A stretch of 58,450 bases of DNA. Source: Phoronis australis (taxonomy: Eukaryota > Phoronida > Phoronidae). Location of the stretch: positions 777,273 through 835,722 of the forward strand of contig NMRA01000009.1 of NCBI GenBank assembly GCA_002633005.1, read 5' to 3'. Made by a program: the position numbers and the translations under genes. Of the stretch, positions 34,801 to 43,891 are shown piece by piece (within the stretch, counting starts at the first letter, position 1; the number at the start of each line of letters is the position of its first letter). The notes beneath the pieces were generated by a model that was given only the letters and a program-made list of their open reading frames with translations, had not been told where the DNA came from and did no database searches.

Positions 34801-37487
34801 GCTTGTAAACAGAGTGAACCTGGTTCCTCATCAAAGATTTCTTTGTGTCCTCTCAAATGAGAATCTTATGATAGGGCCACAGCATGGTTGAGACCACTGT
34901 AGCAATACACGAATAGAGATATGACCTAGACTCCAGTAAAGTTATTTGATAAACATGTAAATCCAAGCAAATCTCACTACAACACAATGGACATTATTCT
35001 CATCATTTTACCAAAGGAAAAACAGAGTTTGTAAATATTGCAGAGCTTTTGCCCTGTAATTTTTATTTTGAATGGTGGTCGCTGTCGTTGGCTTTAACTA
35101 AAACAGTAAAACTCACGACTCGATATAATTGCGTTTACGAGAGTGCTTGATATTATAGCATCTTAATGGTACAAAAGAAAGATTATGTCACGTATACGGC
35201 AAATAAATGGCCCCTACTTTTAAAGGCTTGAAATGCTAGCAACTGTGATTTGAATTCACCCTCGAGAACACAACCCAATTGTAAAGTTACTTTAATTGAG
35301 CCAATAAGTTGAAATGTTTCACTTAAATTTATTTAAACTGCTCATGATTGTGAATAACACTAACTGCTCATGACTGTGAATAACACTAACTGCTCATGAT
35401 TGTGAATAACACTAACTGCTCATGACTGTAAAAAACACTAACTGCTCATGACTGTGAATAAGACTAACTGCTCATGACTGTGAATAACACTAACTGCTCA
35501 TGATTGTGAATAACACTAACTGCTCATGACTGTGAATAACACTAACTGCTCATGATTGCGAACAACACTAACAAGTTTACACAACTATCAATTTCGGCTC
35601 TAAATGTGCAGAAACTCGAGTCAAAACTTTTCCTTGTAAACGCGGAAACTTCGTTTCAAAGATAAAAAATTCTTACACAAAGAATCAAATAAAACATGCA
35701 TCTATGGAAGTAAACACAAGCTCATATCCAAAACAAACGTAAGGCAGTAGCGAGAAAGGGGAGCTTGATAGTTTTAAATTTCAATGAAGACTTCACGATT
35801 ATATTCGTGTGAACTTTTATTGGTGAAGCAAAAGTTTCGCTCGATAACTGCCACTATCTGACGCAGAGATCATGTTACCAAACCATCAACAATACGAAAG
35901 GCGACGTGTAGTAAAGAATACTAAAACGATAAGGAACTTCCATGGAAATTATCTTAGCTTGACAATTTTGATTATCTGATCGAAAAGATCGACAAGCACA
36001 AATACAGAAGAATGTGACTTTTTATATAAAATTAAATTACTGATTTAAGTACAATATTGTGCCAGAACGGTCGTATTCTTAAGATTCCTTAAGTCTACGA
36101 AAACTACATGTCTACCGTCAGCCGTGTACAGACTGCTCGCACCTTCATTGCGCATGCCGCTGCCCAGTAGGTACGGGTAGGCACAACTACTCCAACCGCA
36201 GAACATGTTGTGATAGTCCATCGTGCGCCACTTGGCAACTCGAACACTCGAACACTCTGACGCAACTGTGCAGGGTTGCATGTTTATATATCAGCCGACA
36301 TGATGCGCCTCACTAATCACGATTGTATTTAAGTTCCATCGACGACGTCATCGAATGGTTACTATATACGCGCATCAAACGGCAAAATGTTACAATTTTA
36401 TAAAAAATGCATCATGAGTAGATTTACATATTTTAGTTCCCTGAATTAAAATTTCGAGTACATTAAAGCCGCGTGTAATTTAAACTTTCAACTTGTTATG
36501 GTGCAACAGTAGAAGTTAAATTAGTTTAGATTTCTGTCCTAGAATATGAAAAAAATGTTTTATTTACTAAATAATTTTATAAAACGGAAGGACTACAAAA
36601 CATTTCGTTCACTTGTTTTTTTTGTAAAAGAAATTAAGACTCAAAATTTATTGTGTGACATCATTTTAAACAACAGCAAGGAACAAAAATGCTGCTGAAA
36701 ATTGATATGAAAACGAAAATCAATTCATAATAAAGTACAAATTGTCTTTTAAGTAGTAGTATTCTCGTAAAAGCCTCCGGGAATTCTGGTTCAAGTCATA
36801 GCCAGTTGACTTGCAAGGAAAGATGCCGAGTCCATGATGCTAATGTAGTGAAACTCAAGTAACATAGATCTGACAGAGGGGCTCAAGTAGGCAGAACATT
36901 GAGAGAGAAATTAAGACAAAAATGCATGTTCTAAGTGACTGGTGCCAGTTATGTTTCCATTGAGAGAATATCGGGAGCAGCCGAGCTTGGACGCGCACGT
37001 CTGGGTACCCATGAATACTCAGTGACTCGCGTGAGTAGCCATTACGAGGTTTACCCTCAGGAATTTATTCATTGACGACTATAGTCAAGGTATGCCGACT
37101 TATTGCCATGCGCACAATACTGGAGGTTAATTTGATATTATCATGAATTCTTACTTGGCTTTTTGGAATAACTCACTCACATTAAACGTGCATGTTTGAA
37201 ACTCTAGAATTATATGGTGCGACGCGTCGGTATAAATTTGAACTTGTTTGCTATCAACATCCAACACTCGCTCATTATAGTTTCATGAAGTAATCATAGC
37301 TTGTCTACCCGTCCCATAACACCGATCTATCACGTCTATCTTCAAATGAAAACATCTACACTCATTGAGTAATTAACTAGGCGCACATTACGGAAGAGAT
37401 AATCAACTTACTTTTACAAGAGTGGTAAAAGTCCATCACATTATGTCGCTGCATAGCAGGATAGCGATACGGCGCACTCAGATCCAT
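13808..37487 (-). CDS. Pax2/5/8: Pax2/5/8 paired-box transcription factor, whole gene (10 coding exons per transcript, 2 alternative first exons)
   Basis: The gene encodes a nuclear DNA-binding regulator of the Pax2/5/8 class, known for roles in sensory, excretory and neural patterning. Exons in order on the minus strand: 1a 37487-37412 or 1b 36221-36116, then 34775-34610, 33174-32977, 30108-29879, 25261-25016, 21975-21916, 21382-21194, 19783-19673, 14312-14223, 13887-13808. Every junction keeps phase and every intron is GT-AG. The predicted length is about 481 (1a) or 491 (1b) residues, near vertebrate Pax2 and Pax5. Class is shown by the paired domain (residues [10 protein letters not shown], then GRYYETGS rather than the Pax1/9 ARYNETGS or the Pax6 ILQVSNGC), the octapeptide YSIGSILG, a KRKR basic stretch and a Tyr/Pro/Ser-rich tail. 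No full or partial homeodomain is visible in the joined frame. Coordinates span introns. Confidence 0.97.
14223..14312 (-). CDS. Pax2/5/8: Pax2/5/8 exon 9: conserved C-terminal motif
   Basis: The 90-bp exon, phase 1 at both ends (acceptor ATTTCAG, donor GTGAGT), encodes [20 protein letters not shown] and then PSAWRYGAI. The AWRY motif matches AWRF of vertebrate Pax2 and SWRF of Pax5, near the C-terminal end of the transactivation/inhibitory region. This supports the assignment of the far downstream exons to the same gene despite a 5.4-kb intron. Confidence 0.94.
   Translation of the reverse strand, partial: RVSTRRTDRTVNTTVQGPMATLLPGDTAL
15740..15899. repeat. Short inverted repeat plus 51-bp tandem duplication
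   Basis: CATTTCTATACCAGTGTGAA with its downstream CAAGTGAAAATGGTC occurs twice in tandem (about 15793 and 15844). An inverted, diverged match, TTTCACATTGGTATAAAAA, lies at 15745. Together they look like the ends of a small inverted-repeat element of which one end has been duplicated. Confidence 0.7.
18201..18804. mobile_element. MITE-like element with about 35-bp terminal inverted repeats
   Basis: The left end (TATGGTGGGCTGTTGAGGGG, AAAGTGTCGCCG) and the right end (CGGCGACACTTTCCCCCTAA, CGGCCCATCATA) are inverted repeats differing at a few bases. The interior is filled with short palindromic units (TTACGNNCGTAA, ACGTAAATTAA) and has no open frame. About 604 bp; a non-autonomous DNA transposon inside an intron of Pax2/5/8. 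Confidence 0.8.
19673..19783 (-). CDS. Pax2/5/8: Pax2/5/8 exon 8: transactivation region
   Basis: The 111-bp exon, phase 1 at both ends (acceptor TTTGCAG, donor GTAAGG), encodes [20 protein letters not shown] and [15 protein letters not shown]. The Tyr-Pro-Ser pattern resembles the vertebrate Pax2/5 segment before the C-terminal AWRF/SWRF motif. Symmetric cassette. Confidence 0.93.
19843..20992. repeat. 576-bp direct duplication with an n at the junction
   Basis: Positions 19843-20416 and 20419-20992 are the same sequence (TGTTTTAGATTAAATCAC ... AAGATCGTGCAT) with only about four base differences seen. An n at 20417 sits exactly between the copies. It lies in the Pax2/5/8 intron between exons 7 and 8. 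The pattern suits two haplotypes wrongly placed in tandem by assembly, or a real recent duplication with one uncertain base. Confidence 0.93.
20955..21071. repeat. Inverted-repeat segment related to a copy at 57355-57440
   Basis: GTAGACGCAAG at the left pairs with CTTGGGTCTAC at the right. The interior GAGATATCGCCATGCATAAC and GAGACACGTGAT is the reverse complement of ATCACGTGTTTTGCTTG and ATGCATGGCGATATCTC at about 57390-57425. A dispersed repeat family with at least two copies in the window. Confidence 0.65.
21194..21382 (-). CDS. Pax2/5/8: Pax2/5/8 exon 7: Asn/Ser/Thr-rich region
   Basis: The 189-bp exon, phase 1 at both ends (acceptor TTTTCAG, donor GTAAGT), encodes a low-complexity stretch, [19 protein letters not shown], then [18 protein letters not shown] and ends TYPQYS. 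Such disordered Ser/Thr/Pro/Asn sequence is typical of the transactivation half of Pax2/5/8 proteins. It is symmetric and skippable in frame. A 576-bp duplication starts just downstream in the following intron. Confidence 0.92.
21916..21975 (-). CDS. Pax2/5/8: Pax2/5/8 exon 6 (60-bp cassette)
   Basis: A micro-exon of exactly 60 bp, phase 1 at both ends (acceptor ACTTAG, donor GTGAGT), encoding [19 protein letters not shown] with a split codon on each side. Phase and splice sites fit both neighbours. Being symmetric it can be included or skipped without changing frame. No domain is recognisable. Confidence 0.85.
22318..22414. repeat. 18-bp minisatellite, about 5-6 copies
   Basis: CACACATTTATTCCTACC is repeated with two single-base variants. 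It produces the repeated peptide seen in a read-through frame, which is not a gene. Confidence 0.96.
23237..24121. mobile_element. Nested foldback element bounded by CACTAGTGAGATAA
   Basis: Two inverted repeats are nested in one unit. The first, about 23282-23395, is a GC-rich hairpin with arms of about 50 bp (GGATTTTGGAGAATTAT / GTAATTCTACAAAATCC). The second has arms of about 90 bp, 23536-23625 and 23657-23746, nearly perfect, with a 31-base loop. CACTAGTGAGATAA appears at about 23240 and again at about 24108, as if bounding the insertion. A tRNA-like segment lies at the right end. Confidence 0.65.
24011..24085 (+). repeat. tRNA-like sequence (probable SINE head)
   Basis: The segment has a good A-box (GTGGTGTAGTGGTAA) and, at tRNA spacing, a degenerate B-box (GGGTGTAAACC), followed by CGGTTTCCCGA. 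It does not fold into a convincing full tRNA because the B-box is mutated. I read it as a tRNA-derived SINE promoter or a tRNA pseudogene. Confidence 0.5.
24180..24475. repeat. 30-36-bp variable minisatellite, about 9 copies
   Basis: Units are built on GTGAACACTGTAGCAGAGGC and TAGTCCACAC, with two length classes: a longer one with TATTTGTGAACACTG and a shorter one with TGTGAAGACTATAA. The two classes alternate at the 3' end, indicating duplication of a two-unit block. Confidence 0.93.
25016..25261 (-). CDS. Pax2/5/8: Pax2/5/8 exon 5: post-octapeptide region
   Basis: The 246-bp exon is phase 1 at both ends (acceptor TTTTTTAG, donor GTAAGT). It starts [17 protein letters not shown], which may correspond to the VPNGHS region of vertebrate Pax5, then [14 protein letters not shown], which sits where vertebrate proteins have the residues after their partial homeodomain. 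The rest is Pro/Ser/Thr-rich ([20 protein letters not shown]) and ends FSPTM. No homeodomain helix is visible, so the truncated homeobox seems lost or lies in an exon I could not confirm. Confidence 0.93.
25262..29878 (-). other. Pax2/5/8 intron between exons 4 and 5
   Basis: A 4.6-kb intron at the place where vertebrate genes encode the partial homeodomain. A GGGTAAGTG donor-like site on the minus strand at about 26803 and a frame containing [14 protein letters not shown] just after it (26630-26720) are the only coding-like signals, and neither fits the phase-1 joints cleanly. Nothing else is supported. Confidence 0.55.
29879..30108 (-). CDS. Pax2/5/8: Pax2/5/8 exon 4: end of paired domain, octapeptide, basic stretch
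   Basis: The 230-bp exon (phase 2 in, phase 1 out; acceptor TTTTTAG, donor GTAAGT) begins [12 protein letters not shown], the conserved end of the paired domain. A Gly/Pro/Ser-rich linker of about 30 residues follows, then the octapeptide YSIGSILG, which in this family recruits Groucho/TLE co-repressors. It ends with GKRKRQNS, matching the position of the conserved KRKRDE motif in vertebrate Pax2 and Pax5, a probable nuclear localisation signal. In vertebrates the partial homeodomain is encoded soon after this point; here the next clear exon does not contain it. Confidence 0.97.
30109..32976 (-). other. Pax2/5/8 intron between exons 3 and 4
   Basis: A 2.9-kb intron. It contains one copy of a dispersed repeat (31385-31690). 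The open frame 31939-32361 on the opposite strand (140 codons, the longest in the window) has no recognisable domain and no supporting splice or promoter signal; I consider it chance. Confidence 0.6.
31385..31690. repeat. Dispersed repeat, copy 1
   Basis: It matches 56905-57185 in the same orientation over about 290 bp. Shared blocks are TTTTTGAGATTTCA, TTGATACCGTTGTTTTGC, AAAGACATGGT, CGTGATCCAA, GAGTTAAAATCTAT and GAGGTCCAACA-like. Divergence is high, so the insertion is old. Family unknown. Confidence 0.75.
32977..33174 (-). CDS. Pax2/5/8: Pax2/5/8 exon 3: linker and C-terminal paired subdomain (RED)
   Basis: The exon is exactly 198 bp and phase 2 at both ends (acceptor CTTGCAG, donor GTAAGA). 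It begins [20 protein letters not shown] and ends VPSVSSIN, completing GR before and R after. It carries the inter-subdomain linker (GSIKP, GGSKPK) and the second helix-turn-helix, with the [10 protein letters not shown] helix. Substitutions such as [10 protein letters not shown] for the commoner QNPTMFAWE are diverged but conservative. Because the exon is symmetric, a tandem copy of it would be frame-compatible; such a decayed copy lies about 290 bp upstream on the same strand. Confidence 0.99.
33460..33660 (-). pseudogene. Decayed tandem duplicate of the second paired-box exon (pseudoexon)
   Basis: The minus strand, starting right after an AG at 33662-33661, can be aligned codon by codon with exon 3. 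The first 27 bases keep the same spacing to the KP codons; then [13 protein letters not shown] matches [18 protein letters not shown] matches AICEY and PILFA matches ITLFA (one extra codon before it). The end MVQFSVTIQ weakly matches SVPSVSSIN. It has an in-frame TAG at 33510-33512, a second stop near its end, loss of the key Trp of FAWE, and the donor GT replaced (AATAAG where the real exon has GTAAG). It sits in the intron between the two real paired-box exons, same orientation. I read it as an old exon duplication now dead. End coordinate is good to a few bases. Confidence 0.85.
34610..34775 (-). CDS. Pax2/5/8: Pax2/5/8 exon 2: N-terminal paired subdomain (PAI)
   Basis: The 166-bp exon (acceptor TTTTAG, donor GTAAGA) encodes [17 protein letters not shown] through VSKILG plus two bases. 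This is the beta-hairpin and first helix-turn-helix of the paired domain, which contacts DNA in the major and minor grooves. The recognition-helix segment reads [10 protein letters not shown], with Q, R and H at the three positions (42, 44, 47) that separate Pax2/5/8 from Pax6. Identity to known Pax2/5/8 proteins is essentially complete over this exon. It starts in phase 1 and ends in phase 2, as in other Pax2/5/8 genes. Confidence 0.99.
35339..35572. repeat. 26-bp minisatellite, 9 copies
   Basis: Nine units of TGCTCATGAYTGTGAATAAC ACTAAC, exactly 26 bp apart with no length change, in the intron between exon 1b and the paired box. Confidence 0.97.
36116..36221 (-). CDS. Pax2/5/8: Pax2/5/8 alternative first exon 1b (proximal)
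   Basis: ATG at 36221 opens 35 codons ([12 protein letters not shown]...) ending TAD plus one base, phase 1, at a GTAGAC donor (weaker than that of 1a). Joined to 34775 the split codon is G|GT, giving the canonical paired-domain start GHGGVNQ. A TATATAAA lies at 36283-36290, about 60 bases upstream of the ATG, so this exon has its own plausible promoter. An in-frame ATG at 36281 sits next to the TATA box and is probably upstream of the transcription start. Vertebrate Pax5 is known to use two promoters with different first exons, so the arrangement is credible. Confidence 0.72.
36283..36290 (-). promoter_or_regulatory. TATA box of exon 1b promoter
   Basis: The minus strand reads TATATAAA here. 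A start site about 30 bases downstream would fall near 36255, leaving a leader of about 35 bases before the ATG at 36221. The distance and orientation suit a core promoter for exon 1b. A 5' RACE or CAGE signal would decide it. Confidence 0.55.
37412..37487 (-). CDS. Pax2/5/8: Pax2/5/8 alternative first exon 1a (distal)
   Basis: ATG at 37487 opens 25 codons ([13 protein letters not shown]...) and the exon ends in phase 1 at a strong GTAAGT donor. Joined to the exon at 34775 the split codon is A|GT, so the paired domain begins SHGGVNQ. The short, non-conserved leader ahead of the paired box is usual for Pax2/5/8 proteins. I see no clear TATA box just upstream. It could alternatively be preceded by a further untranslated exon. 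The start is chosen because it is the first ATG and frame and donor fit exactly. Confidence 0.82.
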
Positions 37488-40400
37488 TTCCACGGAAACA
37501 AAACAGCAAAAAGTTAATAAATGGTGACACTATAAGTAATAATATTTCATCCAAGCTTCTCAAGATCTACGCATGCCTGTATTAATTCTTTATTTTCAAC
37601 TGACCCGACAGGTAATGAAGCTTATAGGGCAGTCACTGCTCATAAATGGGCGGACTTGATGATGTCAGTCAACTATACTTGGCGATTCTATTGGTTGAGT
37701 CACGGTAAAGGTCTCCTATAATTATGGTTCGCTAGTCTCAAGGTGTCGTGTGCTGAAAGGAACGTTAACAGCACTATCGCATTTTATGTGGAAATTTTGT
37801 GTTTTGTTAAGTTTTTATAAATTTTGAGCGGCGACAGGCCAACATCCACAAAGAACGTCTCACCAATTCCGATAAAATTCCACATTTCAACCAAAAATCA
37901 TATTTTACGCTTAAAGACACCGTTTATTCTTTATTTGAAATAAGGAATTTGCAAAGAAAATTTCACGGCAAAACCATATGGTTAAAACTTAAAATATAAA
38001 ATGGCAGTCTTTCAACGTGACGTCCTGTTTTTGCAAAATAAACAAAATTTAAAGCAGTTATGAACCTACCATCCGTCAAAAAAGATCAAACTTTTGATTT
38101 AGACCACTTGTTTTCACAAAACTGGTGACAATTTGTTCTTTACTCAGATTACGGTGTTTTTTGAATGGTAAAAATTGACAACTGGCTATTGTTTTAGGCC
38201 AGTCGTGTAAGGCCGCTCCATTTATTGGCCGAGTATGGCCTGTTGTAATAACGTAGCGCATCGATAATGTGTTAAGATCGTCTTACTGTGCCTTCGATGA
38301 AGATGAACTAATTGAGAGTGAAAAACTCAGATACATACAAGTCTGTGATTTATGAAATATTGATATGTTAATACCAACATCGATTAATGAAATCCGAAAC
38401 TGGTGAAGACAAAAGAAAAAGAATTCTTGAAAAGTACAACATTAGTTCACATTTTATGATCCGTAATATCAAAGAGCAAAAAACAAGAAACAGGTAATTT
38501 CAGAAACACTCAAAATAAAATAGAATATTACAAAAGCAATAAAAAAATCTTAGTAGTGTTGGTAAAGAGAAATGTTGTAAACGGTGGTCTAATTGAAAAG
38601 GTCATAAATAGTTTGTATCTGCAGTGCAATTTCGTTGTTAAAATCTACAGAATTCCGAGTTTATCGATCTTCTATTGTGACAATTTAGATATGCATGTTC
38701 ATAGGACACCAATAAAATTCCGATGTTTACAGAGGGTGCACAAATGTACACAATATTTTGACAAATATGCTATCTGATTACATTTTCAATTAAAAAGAGA
38801 ATAGCAGTTTCTGCAAGTGTGTTAGCATTCGAATATCTTTTATCTAACTACAACTCAAACCGCTTTGAAATATCAGTCAATATAAATTTCTGAGCGGTCA
38901 CTCAAAAACGTTTAAATTCGGTCAACTTTCGCCTGCGGCTGAGATGGACATCTAATTGTTATCTTGTCCAATGAATTTCTATAGTCTCGTGTCTTCCAAA
39001 ACCGACATATGCCGCTTTGCGTAAGTCGATTTTAACTCGTCCCTACAAACTCTACCAGCAATTCAGTACATTAATCGCGACTGGTGAGCACTTAGAAAAC
39101 CACTGGAGGGTTTCATAATAACTCCGGTGGGAAAACGACGGAACACGGAAAAGAAGTTGAGGGACGCTATCTGGGAATTTCAAATCGAATTGATACACAA
39201 CCAATACATTACTAAATATTTTCTTGCGTAATGAAATTAAGGCTGTGTCTATTTCATATTAAGCAAAATCAATTGTATTTGTATCGCAAATGATATTACT
39301 TGGCAGTCTGTCCGTGGAATGTGATACTCCAGATTTTCTATAATTAATTAAATCAGTCGCAAATTCGCCATTCGTTATACTGTGCCATATCAAATCACAG
39401 TAGCTTGCCCCTATTTGTTCTGTGTTTATTTAATAACCGATAAGACTTGGGATAATTGGCGATTGCTAATTCTATAAACTGTACACGGCCATTGTTTAAA
39501 TGAAGTGTTGATGAACAAGCGTGAAAATGTCGAATAATACAGTATTTTGTGGCGGGCTGAGTGATAGGAAACAGTTTGCAAATGTAGGGAAATCAACTAA
39601 AACAGTGGAGGGGTTTCCCGGCACAAGACGATATCCGAGTTGATCACATCCTGTGCCTGTTAGCAGGAATATTTTTAGGAGCGCGCCGCGCTTCACTGGC
39701 GCATAAACATTTTCATTGACGCAACATGATTGTTTGGTCCAACGGGCGTACTAATTATGCGTCGCAACTACACCTGTCTTTGTCTTGAATAATACACATT
39801 ATATTCAAATTCAAGCAAACGGCAATGCAAAGGAACAGATAAAAATAAAAACCGTAACCAATGAACAACGTAGCGAAACGTTACTCAACATATTTTGAAA
39901 ACACAGACCCGATGTGTGTTTGCTTTTAAAGTGAAGTGTAGTTAACTAATCGCTCTCTAACGTACTGAGGTAGCAACCGAAATCACACAAACCCTGAAAA
40001 AAGAACGGAACACAAAAGAAAATACCAAGTTGATTCACAGGTCAGGTGGCCAGAAATTAAAAGCCCTGGAATCAATGGAGCCACACTCAGGTTTTTCTCA
40101 GATGATCCTCGATTTTCAATCAATTTTGGCAGTAATTCAGAAGGAGGCAGCGATAGTTGTAGAACTCAACTTTCGCAATTCAGCAAGTTTACTTGCCTCC
40201 TGTGACAGTTGGGTGATTTCTAGACCACCGCCTACTAGTTGTGACACGTCTCGTCATATAAAAAGAAAATTAGGCTATTAGAGTTAATACGACAATTAGT
40301 CAAAGATGTCTTGGCACTTTGTCTAATAGCGATGGGTGATTATAAGAAATTCATATATGGCAATAGAGCGCCAAACAACAAAAGATCAAAACAATTACAT

Positions 40401-41209
40401 ATCATATTACACGTAACACCAGATTTTGCCTTTTTGCAGAACTAAATCTAGATGAAATATATTGAAATCATTTTAAAACACATCGACACTATATTTTATG
40501 ATTAATTAATCATATTTTTTTGTCAATTAGGTAGTTATTTATTAAGGTCAGTGCTTATTTTTTGCAACAATTCCTGTTTCACTTCAGAGTACGTTTAGCA
40601 TATGCTTCAACTCAAATCGTAAACATTGATTATTGAGATTTCGGCTTTTTAACTGATTAAGAAGTATATATCTCTCTACAGCACCAATTATGCAGTTAAT
40701 AAAGGCATAATTTCCCCAAAAGGGGGTGCTGGGGATTGCCGTGATATAAAAGTGAGCCCACATTACTTCACTAATGACTTGACCACTATAAGTCACTAAT
40801 GAGCAGATACCATAAGGAAGGTCACAGTCTATCAATAATTAACGACCGTCTATTCCCCTAAGACATCTACTCTAGACAACGTGAAGGCTTATTACAATTA
40901 TGATCCGTTAATTTATGTAATATGCACTTCATTCAACAATGTGCTGAAATTCCATGTCGTTCAGTCACCACCATGATTTGAATCAATTCGTTAATTCGAT
41001 CCACCTTACTGTATTGTGTACGCCCATTACATATTCATAGCGTTACAAAATTCATTAAATTGAAACGTTTTCCATAAAAATAGCTCTGTTAATGCTTAAA
41101 AACCTTTACAATGTATAAAATTTTGCCTAAAAAGCTATTGACATATTTTCCTCACGTGTTTGTATGCCTTATGTATACATTTTTATAAACTTATTATTCG
41201 TTATTGCAC

Positions 41210-41340
41210 GCATGTTATACTCGTCTTCGTAATCAATGTCGTAGTCATCGTTCTCGATCGTCATGGTTACATTCGTTAATATCTCCAGTGTCGGCCCATC
41301 TACGCCAACCTCAAAGAGCGAGGCACATGATGGAACAATG
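41210..41340 (-). CDS. Unassigned exon-like segment, acidic Tyr-rich
   Basis: After an AATTCAG acceptor the minus strand stays open through IVPSCASLFEVGVDGPTLEI, then LTNVTMTIEND and DYDIDYEDEYNM, to a possible GTGCAA donor (weak). The open frame runs on to a stop at 41169. The first half has coding-like composition. The second half is a cluster of Tyr flanked by Asp/Glu, the kind of stretch that can be Tyr-sulfated in secreted or receptor ectodomains; that is only a resemblance. I recognise no family. It could be an exon of a gene extending outside the region, or a remnant. Confidence 0.3.
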
Positions 41341-43849
41341 CTGAATTCACGTTTTCAGAAACATGATGTTTTTTGTAACACTACCCCTAAATTCAGATTT
41401 ATGCGACGTTTCCTGAAATCAAATTAGGGTCCCGGTGGACTCAAAGCACATGTTTTGGTTATATCTTCTAATATCGTGGTCATTGGAGATGAGTTATATG
41501 CCATAGTGTCATTAGTTTGATTGTGTAATTTTCCTGTTTACAAATTACTCCACACCCAGGGTTTGAATCCCCGTATTTGATTTGACATCTGCTAGTCAAT
41601 AGATGCCGCTCGCTCTCAGCAAAAGACAACATTTCCACTACAACAATTAGTCGTGACCAATGAACAGTTGGTTTGATAGTATCTAAATTTCTAACAATAA
41701 ATGTCAGATTTGTCTGTGCATGAAGGACGAGGGTTTGTTATGCATTGAGAAAAATTTAGACCTACTAACTAAAAGAAAGTTAATTTGAATTCAAATCAGT
41801 AAAAATCAACATATTACCTCACCTACTAAGACGATCTTAAAAACTGAAACGGCTACACGTTGACAGATATTATAAGTGTAAACGTTTGTACTATTTCACC
41901 GCAATAACTTTCAGTTTTCGTTTTCATATCAGGACAACACAGGTTACACCATGAACATAGCTCTACTTATCACTGGCCACCGACCCGATCCTGAAAGTTC
42001 ATTTTATTGTTTTTCAAACTCACGCCCTCACTAAAAGAAAGCATGGCTTACGCAGCCCAAAAACACAACTCGAACCCGGAAACGCGTCTTCGGCACCTGA
42101 GTGTACAGGGCGAACAACGCCGACTCAGACTTCGTTTGGCATCCACTGTGATTCGTGCTTTATGAGTGTGTCGGTAAGCCGTGTTCTATGAATGCGGACA
42201 AGAGTTCCCGATTCAGGAAACTTGAGTCGTGCGTTCATAAGTGTGTGCGGAGCCTGGTATCACCACAGCACCGTGGTTGCACGGTCGTAAGAGGTCGAGT
42301 CCATCCGGAACACATCGGTCGTGTTATTTTCATACCCTCTGAAACAGCGCCACCTATACTGAAAAGAAGCCTACTTTCGCAGCACTGTGAAAGAGTGTAG
42401 TTATCGTCACAGTCTCAACATTTTCCCCTTAGATGTCCATGTACTTCATAAGCCAGCACTACGTTATTGATTTCTGTGGCTGGTTGCATGGAGCTATTTC
42501 AACAGGGACTCAACTAGCCTATATTTCTTAAATTTTCAGCGCATTTGCTTAGAACTGACGAATGTTACATGTTTTTCTTAGCAATAGATGAAACAACACG
42601 TGATAATACATTGGTTTATGACCAAAATATGTGAAATGCGGCGTTGTTTTAATTCAAGAACTTCCAGATTATTTGCCTGAGGAATACGATGACTTCATGG
42701 AATGCGGCCGATTTCCGCTCTTGGGTGCTCAAATTTGGACTATGGGGTCTTCCAAAATACGGTATCCAATTATCTAATCAGACCAGGTCATACCTAACAT
42801 TTGCCGAAACGTCCACAAATCCCGAAAAATTGACCATCAATCCTCTTGATGATGATGGAAATCATCATCTTCACGTCTCTGAACTTATTCCCACTAGTGT
42901 CGTATAGGTGGCGCTGTGACAGAGCATCACGTCTGCAGACCAAGGCGCCATCTATCTTTCACAGGATATATGATTTGACAACAAGGCCATCTCATCGAAC
43001 GAAGGGGTGTGCCCTGTCACGACATGTTCCGAGTATTCGTGACAAAAGCGTAGTGTAAGCTCATGTTACATGTGTCAGAGGCAAGATGGATGAATATGAT
43101 GCTCTGTATTTAACACAGAATTTATTTTGTTTTGGTGATTGAATCCTCAACTACGTTCTCATGTAAAATGACCTGCAGTGACGCTGAGACCACGGTGAAA
43201 GGACTCCCGAGGGCACCAAGGCGTGCAGCTGGGAATTATAAGTTATACACCCTTAAAGTGAAACATAATGAAAGGAATCAATGAAAAAGACCATTTCGGG
43301 GAATTATGAAACAGAAGTATTATTTCACGAGTTCCGATCAGCTGAAAATGCTGGAGATCAGCATCTTGAGACAAAATCATGGCATTGCAAAATGTTTTCC
43401 AGAATAGAGAGCAAAAGGATCTCTTTTGCTAAGTTTCTAATCCACAAGCCAACCCTTCGGTAGATAATTTATTTCGAAAAGAATTGAGCATGAAAAACCA
43501 TCTGTCTGAGTGGCGCATCTCGCACTACCTACGGCGTTAGCATTGCCTTGGAGGAAGATTGGGGGTGTTTGACAATTGATTTGAACAAATGGAATACCGC
43601 AGTTTGCGTTTCCAAAGCGGGCTGTTACTTTGCTGCCAGTAGTAGAATAAAAACAATATGTACTTGGCTCTTTTTCTGTCGATTTCCTTCCGATCGACAT
43701 TAAGTAAAAAATACGAGCACAGCCCCAGAAATCGCTTTCGCATTATATCCAGGTTCTCATTCATTCCCATGCATACATTCACTAGTAAAACCGAGCTCAG
43801 AGGAGTAGGAGACACTTTTGTGCATTGCTCAATTTTCTGCCAATAAACC

Positions 43850-43891
43850 CAGGATTCGAAACTGGAGTCCGGAGCTCAAACCACTGAGCCA
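43850..43891 (-). repeat. tRNA-like fragment (A-box and B-box, shortened)
   Basis: On the minus strand a perfect A-box, TGGCTCAGTGG, is followed 18 bases later by GTTTCGAATCC, one mismatch from the B-box consensus. The spacing is too short for a tRNA, so it is a deleted tRNA copy or SINE head. Confidence 0.45.

Larger units (their letters stand above)
34776..37411 (-). other. Pax2/5/8 intron downstream of the first exons
   Basis: It holds exon 1b with its TATA box and the 26-bp minisatellite at 35339-35572. No further coding exon is supported. Confidence 0.7.

Noticed and set aside
34541-34834. 97-codon minus-strand frame over the paired-box exon
   Set aside because: It is the wrong frame of exon 2; the correct frame, joined by splice sites, gives the paired domain.
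41555-41577. B-box-like GGGTTTGAATCCCC
   Set aside because: No A-box at a suitable distance upstream, so not a tRNA or SINE call.
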